Shown here in pieces: positions 35,435-45,288 of a DNA stretch of 64,000 nt. The position numbers and the translations under genes are program-made. The stretch is from UBA9611 sp965237595 (GTDB taxonomy: Bacteria > Chloroflexota > Dehalococcoidia > Lucifugimonadales > UBA3495): assembly GCA_965237595.1 (NCBI GenBank), contig CBDEFY010000007.1, forward strand, positions 992,001 to 1,056,000. Direction: 5' to 3'. A model generated the notes under the pieces. It saw nothing but the letters and a program-made list of their open reading frames with translations, was not told the DNA's origin and did not search any database. How positions within the stretch are numbered: position 1 is the stretch's first letter; each line of letters opens with the position of its first letter.

Positions 35435-37864
35435 GTGATTACGCCTATACGGTGTAGCGCGTGCCGGCGGGACAACCCAGCCGGTAGTAATTTCTGTACC
35501 TACTGCGGCACGCAATTGGACACCGGCGCAGCCCCACAGGAAGGGCCACCGGCGGAAACCACTCACCAGGAAAATGATCCTTCCCTAGACCGAGAGCTAC
35601 GTGACATGCGGCAGGCGCTCCGCCAGCTGGGGCTATTTTTGAACCGCCTTCAGGACCGGTTATCACGGCTTGAGTTGTCGCGCCCCGGCGGCGCCCCGGC
35701 CCCGCCGCAACCGCCTTCACGCCCGTCCGGCCCCGCGGAATCCAGACCCGTTGCTTCGGCTACCCCGGATTCCGGATTTGCCGGCGCCACGGCGGGGCCC
35801 GGCTCCACACCACGGGGAAGTCCTCAGATCGCGGAAACTCTTCGCGATTTCGTCCCTCCGTTCAGAGGGTTCTCAGTGGACTGGGAGCAGGTACTGGGCA
35901 AAAACTGGTTCGCCATAATCGGCGCCTTGGCCCTAACCATCGGCGCAGGTTTCTTTCTCAAGCTGGCCTTCGATAACGACTGGATCGGGCCCATCGGGCG
36001 GATCTCTCTGGGAATCGCGGCCGGAATAGCCCTGCTGGCAGCCGGCGAGTACAGTCAGCGCCGCGTCCCGCTCTGGGCCCAACCGGTCACGGCGGGAGGC
36101 ATTGGGATACTCTACCTCTCGATCTACGCCTCCTTCGGCCTGTACGAACTCATCCTACCCCTGCCTGCCTTCCTTTTCCTTGCCTTGGTTGTTGTCTTGA
36201 GCGTGCTGTTGGCACTCCGGTACGAGTCGTTGGTCATCGCGCTGCTGGGCATCGTGGGTGCCTTCCTGACCCCCATTCTCTTGGGGCGCGACCTTCCGGA
36301 CCCCCGCCTGGTGCTCGTATACCTCTTGGTTATCGACCTGGGCATATTGGGCGTAGCCACCTTCCGCAACTGGCGGTGGTTCACCATGGTGGGTTTGGTT
36401 GGTTCCTACGGTCTCTTCGCCTTGTGGCTGGACCAGTTTCCTTCCCAGAGCGTGTTGCCGGTCCACTTGTTCTTAACCGGCGTTTTCCTGGTGTTTGTCG
36501 GCGCTACCACGCTGTTCCACATTCTCTGGCGTCGAGCGCCCGGGCCTGTTGACCTGGCCCTAATAACCCTCAATGCGTCTGGCTACTACGCCCTGACCTT
36601 TGGTCTGCTGTGGGACGAGTACAAGAACTGGTTCGGTCTGATTTCACTGAGCATTTCCCTCTTGTATGGCCTGGTGGCCTACGCGGCCATCAAGCGGGAC
36701 GCACCCCCGGAGGTGGCCTTGTTTACACTGGCCATCGCCGTGGTATTCCTCACCGTTGCGGTGCCCTTACAGTTGAGCGGCAACTGGGTCTCGGTGGCCT
36801 GGGCTGCGGAAGGCGCGGTCTTAATTTGGGTGGGCTTCCTGCTGCTACGGTGGCCCATGCGCGCCTTCGGTCTGGGTGTGCTGGCGGTGGCCGCCATACG
36901 CCTGCTGGTCTTCGATACGCCGGTGGAATTGTTGAATTTCAACCCGGTGCTCAACGAGCGATTTCCCACCTTCGGCGCCGTCATTGCTGCATTCTCGGTG
37001 GCCGGATTCCTGTATTGGAAGCACCGGGAACACCTTGAGGATTGGGAGGAATATATCGCACTAGCCCTGGCGGGGGTGGCCAACTTCCTTACTCTGTGGC
37101 TCTTCACCGCCGAGGTCATCGCCTACTTCGACAACCGGGTATTGCTTCCTTCCAGCCAACTGGCGGCGCAGAACGCGGAGAACGCCAAATTCCTCACCCT
37201 GACTGCCATGTGGACGATGTACGCCTTCGGAATCTTGGCCATTGGAATGGCCAAACGGCATGCTCCCTTGCGTTGGGTAGGCTTGGGCTTGCTGGCCATT
37301 CCGGGCCTCAAGCTGTTGCTGTTCGATACATTCATGGTGCAGTTGGACCCTCTAACTTTCCTGCCCGTAATTAACTTCCAATTCCTAGTCTTTTTTATCG
37401 TACTGGGGGTCTTGGTGTCCGCGGCCTACCTCTACAAGAGAGGAAGGGACCGGTTGACGGAGGAGGAGAGTGACGTGTTTTCAGCGCTTGTGGTGGTAGC
37501 CAACTTGATTACCCTATGGTTCCTTAGCGCCGAGGCCGTCCGGTTCTTCGACAGCCAAGAAGCTAAACTACACACCGATTACTTCAGCGCTATGCACCTA
37601 TCATTGACCGTGCTTTGGGCGGTGTACGCGGTTGGAATCATCGGCGTTGGTATTGCCATGCGGGCGGGCAGGGTGCGGCTGGCTGGCATGGCTCTACTGG
37701 CTATCCCCCTTGTAAAACTCTTCGTCTTCGACATTTTCTTGATGGAACGAGGTTACAGAGTCGCCGCGTTTGTTACGCTGGGAGGCTTGTTGCTGGCCAC
37801 TGGTTTGGTTTACCAGCGGTACAGCCAGGCAATCAGGGGGTTCGTCTTTGGTCAGCGGGCTTAG
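35435..37864 (+). CDS. DUF2339 multi-pass membrane protein with N-terminal zinc ribbon
   Basis: 809 residues. The N-terminus has two CxxC pairs (IRCSACRRDNPAGSNFCTYCG), a coiled segment (LRDMRQALRQLGLFLNRLQDRLSRLE), a Pro/Ala linker, and then about 20 membrane helices (GKNWFAIIGALALTIGAGFFL onward) in the DUF2339 pattern, including repeated LLAIPGLKLLLFD / LLAIPLVKLFVFD units. The function of DUF2339 is not established. It is followed with a short overlap by the DUF3999-like gene, a common pairing that suggests a joint envelope role. Confidence 0.85.
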   Translation: MITPIRCSACRRDNPAGSNFCTYCGTQLDTGAAPQEGPPAETTHQENDPSLDRELRDMRQALRQLGLFLNRLQDRLSRLELSRPGGAPAPPQPPSRPSGPAESRPVASATPDSGFAGATAGPGSTPRGSPQIAETLRDFVPPFRGFSVDWEQVLGKNWFAIIGALALTIGAGFFLKLAFDNDWIGPIGRISLGIAAGIALLAAGEYSQRRVPLWAQPVTAGGIGILYLSIYASFGLYELILPLPAFLFLALVVVLSVLLALRYESLVIALLGIVGAFLTPILLGRDLPDPRLVLVYLLVIDLGILGVATFRNWRWFTMVGLVGSYGLFALWLDQFPSQSVLPVHLFLTGVFLVFVGATTLFHILWRRAPGPVDLALITLNASGYYALTFGLLWDEYKNWFGLISLSISLLYGLVAYAAIKRDAPPEVALFTLAIAVVFLTVAVPLQLSGNWVSVAWAAEGAVLIWVGFLLLRWPMRAFGLGVLAVAAIRLLVFDTPVELLNFNPVLNERFPTFGAVIAAFSVAGFLYWKHREHLEDWEEYIALALAGVANFLTLWLFTAEVIAYFDNRVLLPSSQLAAQNAENAKFLTLTAMWTMYAFGILAIGMAKRHAPLRWVGLGLLAIPGLKLLLFDTFMVQLDPLTFLPVINFQFLVFFIVLGVLVSAAYLYKRGRDRLTEEESDVFSALVVVANLITLWFLSAEAVRFFDSQEAKLHTDYFSAMHLSLTVLWAVYAVGIIGVGIAMRAGRVRLAGMALLAIPLVKLFVFDIFLMERGYRVAAFVTLGGLLLATGLVYQRYSQAIRGFVFGQRA

Positions 37865-39182
37865 ATTGAGGTTCAAGTTCCCGCCAGTGGCGGCCCTTTC
37901 CGTAGCGCTATTGCTCCTAGCCGCTCCCCTCGTGTCGGCGGACTTTTCCGCCCAGGCGTGGCGGTTTTTCAAACTCGTTCCGGTTTCCGATGTGATATCG
38001 GAGTCCTCGTTGGTGGAAGTTGTGCCGGACACGGATGTCTTTGCTCATGCCGCACCGGCTCTCTCCGACCTCCGCGTCGTCGAAGAGAATAGCCAGATGG
38101 AGGCGCCCTTCGTACTATTGGTGGAAAGGGGGGAACAAAGACGGGCGTCGGTATCGGTGACCATGCAAGACCTTGGGCATGTGCCCGGTCAATACACCAC
38201 CTTTGTCTTGGACCTCAACCAACAGGGAACTCTGCACAACGAGCTGGAGATAAGCACTTCGTCGGCAAATTTCCAGCGGGACATCGTGGTAGAGGGAAGC
38301 GAGGATGCCGAAAATTGGAGGATATTGGACCGGGGAGGCCAGATATTTGACTTCACCATCGCGGAGCGGGAATTCACCACCAGGGATACGAGAGTGAAGT
38401 ACCCTTCGAGCACCGCCCGCTACCTTAGGGTCCGAATCATCGACGGAGAACTGTCTCCCCTGGACGTGCAGGGGGCCGTGGTGTTTTTTACCCAGCAGAT
38501 ACAGCCTAGCCGAACGGATTATCCCATAATCATATCGGCTCGGGTGCAGGACCCGGCAGAAAGGAGCACGCAACTGACCCTGGACCTGGGGAGCCGGGGG
38601 TTCCCAACCAATCGCATGTCCTTAACCATTGAACAGGAGAACTTTTACCGTCGCGTTAGATTGGAGGGGAGCCATGACAAGCAGTTCTGGGTCTCACTCC
38701 GCCAATCCGAGAACCTCTACGTTTTCAATACGCCCAAATTCGTGGGCCGCCAGCTTTCCATCAGCTATCCTGAGTCCAGGTACCGTTATTTTCGTCTCAC
38801 CGTTTTCAACGAAGACGATCCCCCGCTGGCCGTAACCGGCGTCCGGGCCAGCGGACATTTGCGGAAGTTGATTTTTTCTGCGGACCCTGGAGGCAGCTAC
38901 AGGCTCTACTACGGAAACGCCGACGCCATGCCTCCTTCCTACGAACTGGAGCACATTTTCCCTTATCTGGTCACCGAGAACCTGCCCGTGGCCGGATTGG
39001 GCGCCCATACCGCCAACCCTCTATTCACCGGACCTAGCATTCCCCCGAAACCCTTTACCGAGCGTTACCCCTGGCTCCTACCCACGGTAGTGGCGATAGC
39101 AGCATTGCTGATAGGGGTCTTCCTGACCAGCCTTTTCCGGCAGCTAAAGGGGATGCTCCCCCCTCCGCCCCCGTCGGAATAG
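37848..39182 (+). CDS. DUF3999-like exported, membrane-anchored protein
   Basis: About 444 residues: a signal helix (VAALSVALLLLAAPLVSA), a large beta-rich outside region with three discoidin/DUF3999-like modules (WRFFKLVPV, ENWRILDRGGQIFDF, RYLRVRIIDGE, KQFWVSLRQSENLYVF, YRYFRLTVFNEDDPPL), and one C-terminal membrane helix (VVAIAALLIGVFLTSLF) with a proline tail. A TTG start at 37848 (17 bases inside the end of the DUF2339 gene) is likely. It forms a two-gene unit with that protein. Role unknown. Confidence 0.78.
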   Translation: MVSGLRLRFKFPPVAALSVALLLLAAPLVSADFSAQAWRFFKLVPVSDVISESSLVEVVPDTDVFAHAAPALSDLRVVEENSQMEAPFVLLVERGEQRRASVSVTMQDLGHVPGQYTTFVLDLNQQGTLHNELEISTSSANFQRDIVVEGSEDAENWRILDRGGQIFDFTIAEREFTTRDTRVKYPSSTARYLRVRIIDGELSPLDVQGAVVFFTQQIQPSRTDYPIIISARVQDPAERSTQLTLDLGSRGFPTNRMSLTIEQENFYRRVRLEGSHDKQFWVSLRQSENLYVFNTPKFVGRQLSISYPESRYRYFRLTVFNEDDPPLAVTGVRASGHLRKLIFSADPGGSYRLYYGNADAMPPSYELEHIFPYLVTENLPVAGLGAHTANPLFTGPSIPPKPFTERYPWLLPTVVAIAALLIGVFLTSLFRQLKGMLPPPPPSE

Positions 39183-39231
39183 CGGCTAGGACGTGATTAG
39201 GGTTACGTCAAGCTCGGGGTGGCATTCTTTG

Positions 39232-40269
39232 CTATTCGCCGTCGCTGTCACCGGTTTCGCCATGTTTTTCGCCTTCCCCCAACTGGTCCCAAACCAGGGC
39301 AGCCGCTCCGGTCAAGCCCACCGAGTCGCCCAGCCGGGACGAGGTGAGTTGGAAATCTTTATGGAGCTCGCTCATGGCGCGGTCCAAGATTTGCTGGTGG
39401 ATCCGGGACAGGAGGTTCAATCTCACCAGCCCGTCGGTCACGCCGCCGCCCAGCACCACCATGTCGGGGTTGAACAGGTGGACCACGTTGGTCAGGCCGA
39501 CGGCCAGGGCGGACACGGTCCCTTCCAATATGGAAACGGCCAACGGGTCCCTCTTTTCCGCCGCGTCGAAGACCGCCTCCGCATTCACTTGCTCAATGTC
39601 CAGAGAGGCCAATGCGGAGCCGGTGAACCCGCCTGACGCCAATTTTTCTCTGGCGATGCGCCCGATACCCGTACCGGATGCCATCGCCTCCAGACATCCC
39701 ATGGCACCGCATTGGCAGACCAGCGCTGAGTCCGTTGTGTCGACGAGAGTGTGGCCGATCTCGGCGGTGAGACCGTTGGCGCCCAAGAAAATCGAGCCCC
39801 TGTCCACCACGCCGCCGCCGACCCCGGTGCTAACAGTGATGTAGAACAGGGTCTTTATGGGGTGGCCGTTGTCTGCTGATTCTTTTCCGGCACCGAAGTA
39901 ATACTCGCCGAAGGCGGCCAGGTTGGCGTCGTTGCCCACCCAAACGGGCACGTTAAAAGCCGCTTCCCAAAGGGATCTGAAGGACACGCCGTCCAGCACC
40001 ATCAGGTTCGGCGGCTGGTGGAAGGTTCCGGTGACCGGTTCTACCGGCCCGGCGACGGCGGCGCCGATGCCCGCCACGGAGGCGCCGGCTTGCTGGATGG
40101 CGGCGGCCAGCAGGCCTTCAGCGTTGGTCAGGTACTCTTCTTTGGTGCCGCCCTGGGGGTTGGGCTGCCGCGTTTGCCAGAGAATCTCGCCCTGCCTGTT
40201 GATGACCGCAGTCCGGGTCCAGGTCCCTCCCCAGTCCATGGCAACCGCTACCTGTGGCGTACTCATCAA
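39232..40269 (-). CDS. ROK-family sugar kinase (glucokinase-like)
   Basis: 345-residue ATP-dependent sugar kinase. The phosphate loop MDWGGTWTRTAV, sugar-binding VGNDANLAAFGE with catalytic Asp, TVSTGVGGGVV and the zinc motif GHTLVDTTDSALVCQCGAMG followed by CLEAM (His plus three Cys) define a ROK kinase; the adenosine motif is VVLGGGVTDG. It carries no N-terminal HTH, so it is an enzyme and not a repressor. It is the last gene of the long minus-strand block; the link with respiration genes is positional only. Confidence 0.9.
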   Translation of the reverse strand: MMSTPQVAVAMDWGGTWTRTAVINRQGEILWQTRQPNPQGGTKEEYLTNAEGLLAAAIQQAGASVAGIGAAVAGPVEPVTGTFHQPPNLMVLDGVSFRSLWEAAFNVPVWVGNDANLAAFGEYYFGAGKESADNGHPIKTLFYITVSTGVGGGVVDRGSIFLGANGLTAEIGHTLVDTTDSALVCQCGAMGCLEAMASGTGIGRIAREKLASGGFTGSALASLDIEQVNAEAVFDAAEKRDPLAVSILEGTVSALAVGLTNVVHLFNPDMVVLGGGVTDGLVRLNLLSRIHQQILDRAMSELHKDFQLTSSRLGDSVGLTGAAALVWDQLGEGEKHGETGDSDGE

Positions 40270-40289
40270 CCCCCCCTTTGGGCCATCCC

Positions 40290-40847
40290 CTATCTTTCCA
40301 GCAGTTCGTTAATGGTGTCCCTTAGGACCGTTTCGGTCAACGGGCCCGACAGCTTCTTCGCGACCACTCCGTCCCGGCCGATGAAATACTTCTCGGGGAT
40401 ACCACGGACGCCGTAGTCGATGGCGATGACGCCGGTGGCGTCGAATCCGTTGAGGTAGGTCAGCCCTTCCTGCTGAAGATAAATCTCGGCGTCGCCGATG
40501 TTGTCCCAGATGGCCACTCCGACAAACTCCACGGGCTGCCCCTGGAACTCCTGGTACACCTTGGCCAGGGCCGGGGCCTCCGCCCGGCAGGGCGGGCACC
40601 AGGAGGCCCAGAAATCCACCATCACTACCTTGCCCCGGAGGTCGGAGAGCCTTATTGCTCCGCCGCCAATCAGCTCCAGTTCGAGGTCCCTGGCCGGGCC
40701 GGTGTCTACCTCGGCTTCGACAAAATCGGCGTTCACCGCCAGTCCGCCGGGGTTTCCGCCGGAGCGAACAGACGCCCAAGCCAGGAGAGCAATCAACGCC
40801 AATATTGGGACGCCCCCTCCGACCATTATCCAACCGCGCTTGCTCAT
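40290..40847 (-). CDS. TlpA/ResA-like membrane-anchored thiol-disulfide oxidoreductase
   Basis: 185 residues from ATG 40847: an uncleaved signal anchor (IMVGGGVPILALIALLAWASV), then an exported thioredoxin fold with active site DFWASWCPPCRAEAP and the cis-Pro loop GVRGIPEKYFIG. By family these reduce apocytochrome cysteines before haem attachment (ResA/CcmG role). The nearby CcmF and CcmH genes fit that role well. Complete. Confidence 0.92.
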   Translation of the reverse strand: MSKRGWIMVGGGVPILALIALLAWASVRSGGNPGGLAVNADFVEAEVDTGPARDLELELIGGGAIRLSDLRGKVVMVDFWASWCPPCRAEAPALAKVYQEFQGQPVEFVGVAIWDNIGDAEIYLQQEGLTYLNGFDATGVIAIDYGVRGIPEKYFIGRDGVVAKKLSGPLTETVLRDTINELLER

Positions 40848-40881
40848 TAAATTTGTTCCTCTTCGAGCCGCTCCCTCCTCA

Positions 40882-42105
40882 TCAGGCCGGTCGCTCCTCT
40901 TCAATTCCTTCGTCCTGGACCGTGGGAGCGCCCAAAATGCGCGCCATCAGTTCCTGCCTTTGGACCCGGTAATCGGTTTCGAGCAGGCCGCCATCCTGAA
41001 ACCGCTCGTCCAGGGCCGCCACCGCTTGAACCACGGCGGCCCTCTCAGCCGCATCTACGCTCTTGGAGGACCCAGGCTGGACTGTGGCAGGGATGTTCGG
41101 ACGGTAGCCCCGCAGCATGCCCCAGAGCAGCATGGCGGCCAAAGTTGCACCCAAGGCGCTGGGGATGGTGATTTGCCAGAAGGCGCCGCCGGTGACCGAG
41201 TTGGAGAACCGGGCCCAAACTCCAGGCAGCGGCAGTCCGGTAATCTTCAACTGCAGACCCTGGCCCGGGGGAAAGTCCCTACCCTCGTAGGCCCGGTAAG
41301 TGGTCCCCTGTATATTGACCGGGTCAATGTTGTTCAGTGCTGGCACCGCCATGTCCGGGATTGTCTCCGCCACCCACACCTGGAATATATCTGCCCCTTG
41401 GACCAGGCTCTGCCGATAGGAGAGGGTTTCGTCTTTATAGGGAAAGGTATAGGAGAAGTTTATGCTGTGCGCTCCGGGGGTGACGGGCGAGGTGAGGGCG
41501 AAACCGGTGCCGATGGACACGATGTCCCCGCCGGGTAGGTCCGAATCGACGGTCAACTCCGCTGCTGCGGGAGGCAAGGCAAAACGGAGGAAGCTGATTT
41601 GCTCCAGGTTGGTCAGGTCGGGCAACAGGGTCCGGTCGGTGGGATTGAATATGCGGACGAACTCGATGGCGCTGACCAACTGGCCGTTCCTGTCCACTGC
41701 GGCGACCACCATCACCTGCCGCTCTACCTGGATGATTGAGGCGTCTTTGGTGATCTCGTAGACCGTCAACACCAGGCTATCCGCCAGACTGTCAGCGGTC
41801 AGCGAGGTTCCGTAGAACACACCTTGGTGGCCTACGCTCACGGTGTAGGAGGCCCCGTCCAGGACCGCAACGTCTTCCAACACGAACCGGCCTTGCGCGT
41901 TGGGCTTCGCCTGTCCCGTGCCAGCCAGGCTGCCGTCCGCGCCGGTGATTAGCATCAACACAGAGAAGTCGTCTGGAAGGCCCGCTCCTTCGGTGCCGTT
42001 TAACACCTGTCCGTGGACATCGGTGGTCTCCTGGGCTAGCACTCCGATGGGAAACAGGTACGGGGCAACGGCCAGCGCCGCCAGCAAAATCAGCCTAACG
42101 GTCAC
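40882..42105 (-). CDS. Secreted, membrane-anchored protein of the ccm cluster, function unknown
   Basis: 407 residues. GTG 42105 overlaps the upstream stop (GTGA) and gives a clean signal peptide (MTVRLILLAALAVAPYLFPI, then GVLAQ). A beta-rich outside part begins like a carboxypeptidase-regulatory repeat (VHGQVLNGTEGAGLPDDFSV). One membrane helix follows near residue 310 (ITIPSALGATLAAMLLWGML), and a cytoplasmic helical tail ends EERPA. No catalytic motif is seen. The position between CcmF/zinc-ribbon and TlpA suggests a part in haem delivery or apocytochrome handling, which is inference. Confidence 0.6.
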   Translation of the reverse strand: MTVRLILLAALAVAPYLFPIGVLAQETTDVHGQVLNGTEGAGLPDDFSVLMLITGADGSLAGTGQAKPNAQGRFVLEDVAVLDGASYTVSVGHQGVFYGTSLTADSLADSLVLTVYEITKDASIIQVERQVMVVAAVDRNGQLVSAIEFVRIFNPTDRTLLPDLTNLEQISFLRFALPPAAAELTVDSDLPGGDIVSIGTGFALTSPVTPGAHSINFSYTFPYKDETLSYRQSLVQGADIFQVWVAETIPDMAVPALNNIDPVNIQGTTYRAYEGRDFPPGQGLQLKITGLPLPGVWARFSNSVTGGAFWQITIPSALGATLAAMLLWGMLRGYRPNIPATVQPGSSKSVDAAERAAVVQAVAALDERFQDGGLLETDYRVQRQELMARILGAPTVQDEGIEEERPA

Positions 42106-42554
42106 GGCTGGGGCACCAACTCTGCGCCGCAATGGGGACAATTGCCGGTCCCTTCCGGTACGGCCGCGCTACAGTCGGGGCAGGGGATGGTCTTCCCGTT
42201 GGTCCCGCGCAGGGCGTCGCGGGCCAAGAGTATCTCCTGTTCCAAGACCCAGGCTGGGTCGCTGCGGCCGGCCTCAAGTTGGTCTTTGAGCACGGTGGCC
42301 GCCTGTACGCGGTAGGCCTGGAACTGCGCTTGGAAATCTTCTTGAGGCATCCGGCCCAACTGGTACTCCAGTTCCAAGGTGCTAATTGCATCGAAGATAT
42401 CGCTGAGCGCCGGGTCGTCGGTCACCGGCGGGACGCTTTCACGGGAGGCTGGTCGAGGACGGCGTCCGCGGGCGAACGAATAGCCCACCAGTACGATGCT
42501 GAAGACGGCCAAGACCGCGCCGAAGGATATGGCGAGAGCGGTTTCCGCGTCCAT
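42102..42554 (-). CDS. Membrane protein with C-terminal zinc ribbon in the ccm cluster
   Basis: 150 residues: an N-terminal membrane helix (LAISFGAVLAVFSIVLVGYSF), a helical middle (DIFDAISTLELEYQLGRM, then PQEDFQAQFQAYRVQAATVL) reminiscent of the CcmI/CcmH-linker region, and a zinc ribbon with two CxxC pairs (CPDCSAAVPEGTGNCPHCG). Its end overlaps the next gene by four bases. CcmF lies 31 bp upstream. It could stand in for CcmI; this is a guess from layout. Confidence 0.65.
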   Translation of the reverse strand: MDAETALAISFGAVLAVFSIVLVGYSFARGRRPRPASRESVPPVTDDPALSDIFDAISTLELEYQLGRMPQEDFQAQFQAYRVQAATVLKDQLEAGRSDPAWVLEQEILLARDALRGTNGKTIPCPDCSAAVPEGTGNCPHCGAELVPQP

Positions 42555-42585
42555 TGGACTCAGTGTATCAGGGCGGGCAAATGGG

Positions 42586-44583
42586 CTAGGCGGGCGTGGG
42601 GCGGGTACCGGTGGCGATCCGGCTCGGGCTTGGGACCTGGGCCGGCGATCGGACCCGCTGCGGCCACAAAGCTATCACCGTGCCCACCAACATCACCGGT
42701 CCGGCCACCCACATCCACCAAATCAGCGGATTGACTAGGATGCGGAACCCCACGCTTCCATCGGGCAGGTTCTCACTGGGGACGATGTACAGGTCCTCGA
42801 CGGGAGTGGAGCGGATGGCCGCGTTGGTGGAGGCCATGTTGAATTTGGGATAGAAGGCCCTCTTGGCGCGGATGGTCTCCAGAAGTTCCCCGCCCCGGAA
42901 GACTTGGACCGTTGACGTGAACTCGGTCCGGTTGCTCTTGGGTGTCTCAATGCTCCCCAGGTAGACCAACTCATAGTCCTCGATGGTCGTGCGCTCTCCT
43001 GGGCTCAACACCACATCTTTCTGGGAGCCGAAGAAAGATGTGCCGACGATGCCCAGGGTTACCATGACCACCGACAGATGGACGATGTAGCCGCCGTAAC
43101 GGGGGCGGTTGGCCCAGATGAGGTGCAGGAAGGCGGCGGCGTAATTCTCGCCGGAACTTCGGTGGCGTGAGCGTGTTCCCCGGTACCATTCCATCAGGAT
43201 CCCGGCGGTCACGAAGGCCGCCAATCCGAAGGCAATCAGGGCATAGTCCTTGTGCAGACCCAAGGAAGCCAAGACTGCCACGGTGGCCAGTCCGGCAACG
43301 GCGGGCGGCAGCAGCGACCTCCGGAGACTGGCCAGGCCAGCCCTGCGCCACGGGATCAGCGGACCAATGCCCATCAGCAAGATCAAGGCCAGCATCAAGG
43401 GCCCGTTCACTTGGTCGTAGAAGGGGCGGGCCACCGTAATCTCTTCGTCGTTGGTCAACCGGGAGATCAGGGGATAAACAGTGCCCCAGAGGGTGACGAA
43501 GGCGATGGCCAAAAGCAGCAGGTTATTGACCAGGAAGGCCGCCTCGCGGGAGAGCATGGAGTCCAGGTTCTGGGCGCTCTTCAGCAGAGGGTAGCGCCAG
43601 ATGAAGATGGCGAAGGGGACCACCACTCCTATCGCCAGGAACAGCAGGAAGATCCAACCCAATTGGGAAGCTCCGAAGGAGTGGACCGAGGGCACCGAGC
43701 CGCCCCGGTTCATGAACATGCCGTAGAGCGCCAACCCAAATGCCACGTTGATGAGGACTATGTTCCACATGCGGAACATACCCCGGCGTTTCTGCACCAT
43801 GATTGAATGGATAAAAGCCGTGAGGCCAAGCCACGGCATGAAGGCGGCGTTCTCCACCGGGTCCCAGAACCAGAACCCGCCCCAGCCCAAGATGGTGTAG
43901 GCCCACCAGGACCCCAACAGCAGGCCGCTGGCAAGTAGCACCCAGGAGATGGTGCCCCAGACCCGCCCGGCGTCCACCCATTTGTCCCCGGTCTTGCCGG
44001 CCAGCAGGGACCCAATGGCGAAGGCGAAGGGCACAGTGATGCCAATTAAACCCGCCATCAGGGCCGGGGGATGGAAGAACATGCCGAAGTGGGTGAGCAG
44101 CGGGTTTATGCCGTCGCCGTCTGCGGGAACGAAGGGCAGCTTGTCGAAGGGGTTGGCCATGACGGCGGTCACGGCCAAGAAAAAAGTCAGGGTTAGCATC
44201 AGGACGGCGGTGGTGTAGGGGAGGGCGTCCTTGAGCCGTTCCGGGGCCCGCCAGACCGCCACGGCCGACATGATGGACAGGATGGTGGCGATGTAAAGCA
44301 GGGAACCCTCGTTCCCGGCGTAAAAAGCCACCCAGGTGAACCTGTCGGGCATCGCCAGGTCGCTGTGCGCGGCCACGTAGGCAATCTCAAAGTCCCGGCT
44401 GATGAAGGCGATAACCAGGCTGAAGGTGGCGACCAGCAGAGCCAGACCGGCGGCGTACATGGCCGATTGGGAACTCTCGACGAGAGCTGGGGACAAACGC
44501 AACTTGCCGGCCACCGAACCAATGGTGGAATAGGCGGCCAAGGCCAGTGCGATCCAGAGGCTTATTGCTCCCAGATCAGCCAT
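42586..44583 (-). CDS. ccmF: Cytochrome c haem lyase CcmF
   Basis: 665-residue multi-pass membrane protein with the tryptophan-rich haem-binding WWD signature GWGGFWFWDPVENA, plus HPPALM and GNEGSLLYI motifs of the CcmF/NrfE family and a large C-terminal outside domain (GERTTIEDYELVYLGS). It attaches haem from CcmE to apocytochromes outside the cell membrane. It abuts ccmH with no gap (44583/44584). CcmA, CcmB, CcmC and CcmE are not in this window. Expected clients are the haem proteins ActA and ActE upstream. Confidence 0.95.
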   Translation of the reverse strand: MADLGAISLWIALALAAYSTIGSVAGKLRLSPALVESSQSAMYAAGLALLVATFSLVIAFISRDFEIAYVAAHSDLAMPDRFTWVAFYAGNEGSLLYIATILSIMSAVAVWRAPERLKDALPYTTAVLMLTLTFFLAVTAVMANPFDKLPFVPADGDGINPLLTHFGMFFHPPALMAGLIGITVPFAFAIGSLLAGKTGDKWVDAGRVWGTISWVLLASGLLLGSWWAYTILGWGGFWFWDPVENAAFMPWLGLTAFIHSIMVQKRRGMFRMWNIVLINVAFGLALYGMFMNRGGSVPSVHSFGASQLGWIFLLFLAIGVVVPFAIFIWRYPLLKSAQNLDSMLSREAAFLVNNLLLLAIAFVTLWGTVYPLISRLTNDEEITVARPFYDQVNGPLMLALILLMGIGPLIPWRRAGLASLRRSLLPPAVAGLATVAVLASLGLHKDYALIAFGLAAFVTAGILMEWYRGTRSRHRSSGENYAAAFLHLIWANRPRYGGYIVHLSVVMVTLGIVGTSFFGSQKDVVLSPGERTTIEDYELVYLGSIETPKSNRTEFTSTVQVFRGGELLETIRAKRAFYPKFNMASTNAAIRSTPVEDLYIVPSENLPDGSVGFRILVNPLIWWMWVAGPVMLVGTVIALWPQRVRSPAQVPSPSRIATGTRPTPA

Positions 44584-45228
44584 TTATCTGCCCTCTTCCG
44601 GAATAGAAGGGTCCGTTCCAGGAGATTCTACGGCTGGGCTGGGGGGTTCGAATGTGCCTGCGGGCGGCGGTCCCTGCCACACGGGAGAGCCGCTGCCCCG
44701 GGTCATGTCCAAGTGGCGGTCAACCAATCGGAGGTACGGCGCCAGGCCGTCATCATAAAGTGGCGTTGGAGTAGCGGGAGCCGGCCCCCGCCGGGTCATG
44801 GAACGGATGATGAAGAACACAGCCACCAAGGCAGCGATAACACCGGCGATGGGCAGCAGCCAGGCCACCAGATTGGCCCCGGACTTGGGCGGGGCCGCCA
44901 GGATGTCCTGGCCGTAGCGCTGGACGAAGAAGTCAAATATGTCGTCCCGGTTCTTGCCCTCGGCCAGCATCTCCCGGACAATCACCCGCATCTGCCGGGC
45001 AATCTCGACCTGGGCTTGGTCGATGGTCTCGGCCGGACAGACCGGGCACATAATCATGCGGTCGATGGTCTGGGCTTGGCTTTCATTAAAAGCGGGCTCC
45101 GGGGTCTGGGCGTGGAGGTTGCCGCTCTCGGACAAGGCCAATGCTATAAGGACTGTGAAGATGGCCAGCAGCAAGCCAGTCTTGGGACGGGAGCCGGCGG
45201 CAGAGGGGAGTTGGAACGAACGTCTCAT
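44584..45228 (-). CDS. ccmH: Cytochrome c maturation protein CcmH
   Basis: 214 residues: a signal helix (LLLAIFTVLIALALSES), a short helical domain with the redox motif MIMCPVCPAETIDQAQ (CPVC in place of the usual CPxC with ETI), EMLAEGKNRDDIFDFFVQRYG, a membrane helix (VAWLLPIAGVIAALVAVFFI) and a proline-rich tail. CcmH reduces and presents the CxxCH motif of apocytochromes. The last third is longer than in typical CcmH and may hold extra interaction sequence. Sits directly before ccmF. Confidence 0.92.
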   Translation of the reverse strand: MRRSFQLPSAAGSRPKTGLLLAIFTVLIALALSESGNLHAQTPEPAFNESQAQTIDRMIMCPVCPAETIDQAQVEIARQMRVIVREMLAEGKNRDDIFDFFVQRYGQDILAAPPKSGANLVAWLLPIAGVIAALVAVFFIIRSMTRRGPAPATPTPLYDDGLAPYLRLVDRHLDMTRGSGSPVWQGPPPAGTFEPPSPAVESPGTDPSIPEEGR

Positions 45229-45288
45229 GTTTAAATCGTGGCCGGAAGAGGAACCCCAATTCGCTCCGGGCCTACTGGCGCAGCCAGA

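Noticed and set aside
39344..39844. Plus-strand frames opposite the ROK kinase
   Set aside because: Shadow frames; the ROK protein on the minus strand has all its motifs.
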